A DNA stretch of 64,000 nt from Alloyangia pacifica (GTDB taxonomy: Bacteria; Pseudomonadota; Alphaproteobacteria; Rhodobacterales; Rhodobacteraceae): the NCBI RefSeq assembly GCF_003111685.1, contig NZ_CP022190.1:451001-515000 (forward strand). Direction: 5' to 3'. Shown piece after piece: positions 63,621 to 64,000 of the stretch. The notes beneath the pieces were generated by a model. It made no database searches and was not told the origin of the DNA. It saw nothing but the letters and a program-made list of their open reading frames with translations. The position numbers and the translations under genes are program-made. The stretch's first letter is position 1, and each line of letters opens with the position of its first letter.

Positions 63621-64000
63621 TCAGTCTTCGTCGGTGTCGAGGGAGAGCCGCGCCAGAAGGGCAACGGACTCCGAAATCATTTGTGCCGAGCCGATGATCG
63701 CCAACCCGAATTCGCGGCTGATCTGCTCAAGATCGTCGAGGGCGCGGGTCAACTCCATGTCGTTCTGCGGCAGCTTGTTGCGGCGCATCGCGGTCGTCAT
63801 GTCGAACTGCGAGGCGAGCAGGAAGCGCGGGCTTTCGTCGCGGTCGAGGAGCCGCGTCATAAAGACGAAGTTGAAGAAGCTCGTGCCGTCCTTGCGGTAG
63901 TTGAGGATCGGGAAGCGGCCGCTGTGCGGCTCTGTGCCGCGCACAAACTCACGCAGGGGGCGGCGCATCTCCTCGGTCGTGTCCGCGCCCTGCAGGAACC
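63621..64000 (-). CDS. LOV/PAS domain protein (5' end outside window)
   Basis: The visible 126 residues are the C-terminal part of a PAS domain of LOV type: FLQGADTTEEM at the window edge, then GRFPILNYRKDGTSFFNFVFMT, the Gly-rich strand typical of flavin-binding LOV domains. A C-terminal helix and short tail (ELTRALDDLEQISREFGLAIIG) follow. In LOV proteins the photoactive cysteine lies in a G-R-N-C-R-F-L-Q-G motif whose start falls just outside the window, so whether the cysteine is present cannot be seen. It is followed, 50 bp on, by the CheB/CheR/HWE kinase gene on the same strand, suggesting one signalling unit, possibly blue-light responsive. Confidence 0.8.
   Translation of the reverse strand, partial: FLQGADTTEEMRRPLREFVRGTEPHSGRFPILNYRKDGTSFFNFVFMTRLLDRDESPRFLLASQFDMTTAMRRNKLPQNDMELTRALDDLEQISREFGLAIIGSAQMISESVALLARLSLDTDED

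Overview
The window is one continuous stretch of a GC-rich alphaproteobacterial chromosome, most likely from the Rhodobacteraceae (roseobacter group). The assignment rests on family content: frcBCA with a ROK regulator, TAXI-type TRAP transport, two DUF1194 secreted proteins, the sdhE/HTH pair beside an aspartate aminotransferase, choline-sulfate use, and an HWE-kinase CheB/CheR hybrid. No rRNA, tRNA, CRISPR array, insertion sequence or prophage was seen. The long open frames antisense to real genes are GC-bias shadows and are not annotated.

Layout. 1-6.0 kb: a PhoA-type alkaline phosphatase running off the left edge with a PHO-box-like element upstream, then a ROK regulator divergent from a fructose/sugar ABC operon (frcB-frcC-frcA) with a visible promoter, operator and intercistronic terminator. 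6.0-20.9 kb: an AT-richer gap of about 0.85 kb, then a single 4667-residue multidomain protein (carbohydrate-binding, cadherin-like, malectin-like and beta-propeller modules) whose 3' end carries an almost perfect 813-bp tandem duplication. 21-27.3 kb: small envelope and stress genes (cytochrome c, CsbD, a HExxH lipoprotein, DUF1194, an orphan anti-sigma-like protein), parE, and an outer-membrane beta-barrel gene with a strong terminator. 27.3-28.3 kb: a gap with no convincing gene. 28.3-29.7 kb: thyA-folA. 29.9-32.4 kb: a surface-lipoprotein-like gene overlapping a Slam-type outer-membrane translocon gene. 32.4-37.8 kb: gloA, DUF1194, htpX, a MarR regulator, sdhE, an HTH regulator, aspartate aminotransferase and a coupled small protein. 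37.8-42.3 kb: choline-sulfate locus (LysR regulator, betC, BCCT transporter) with a nested hairpin before betC. 42.4-45 kb: small secreted protein, suhB, GFA protein, rhomboid protease. 45.2-50.3 kb: TAXI-TRAP transporter with a universal stress protein, divergent from an RpiR regulator. 50.4-58.5 kb: dipeptide-type ABC operon ending in a gamma-glutamyltransferase, divergent from a GntR regulator. 58.5-59.7 kb: two translationally coupled HupE/UreJ proteins. 59.7-64 kb: response regulator, CheB-CheR-PAS-HWE kinase, and a LOV/PAS protein cut by the right edge.

Taken together the region looks like a marine or host-associated heterotroph's nutrient-scavenging block: phosphate esters, fructose-like sugars, choline sulfate, gamma-glutamyl peptides and an unknown TRAP substrate, each with its own local regulator, mixed with housekeeping genes and a large glycan-binding surface protein. 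The most unusual items are the giant protein with its recent internal duplication, the lipoprotein/Slam pair, the second HupE copy that has lost the metal-site motif, the RpiR gene that seems to lack a normal start codon, and the LOV/CheBR/HWE/response-regulator signalling cluster.
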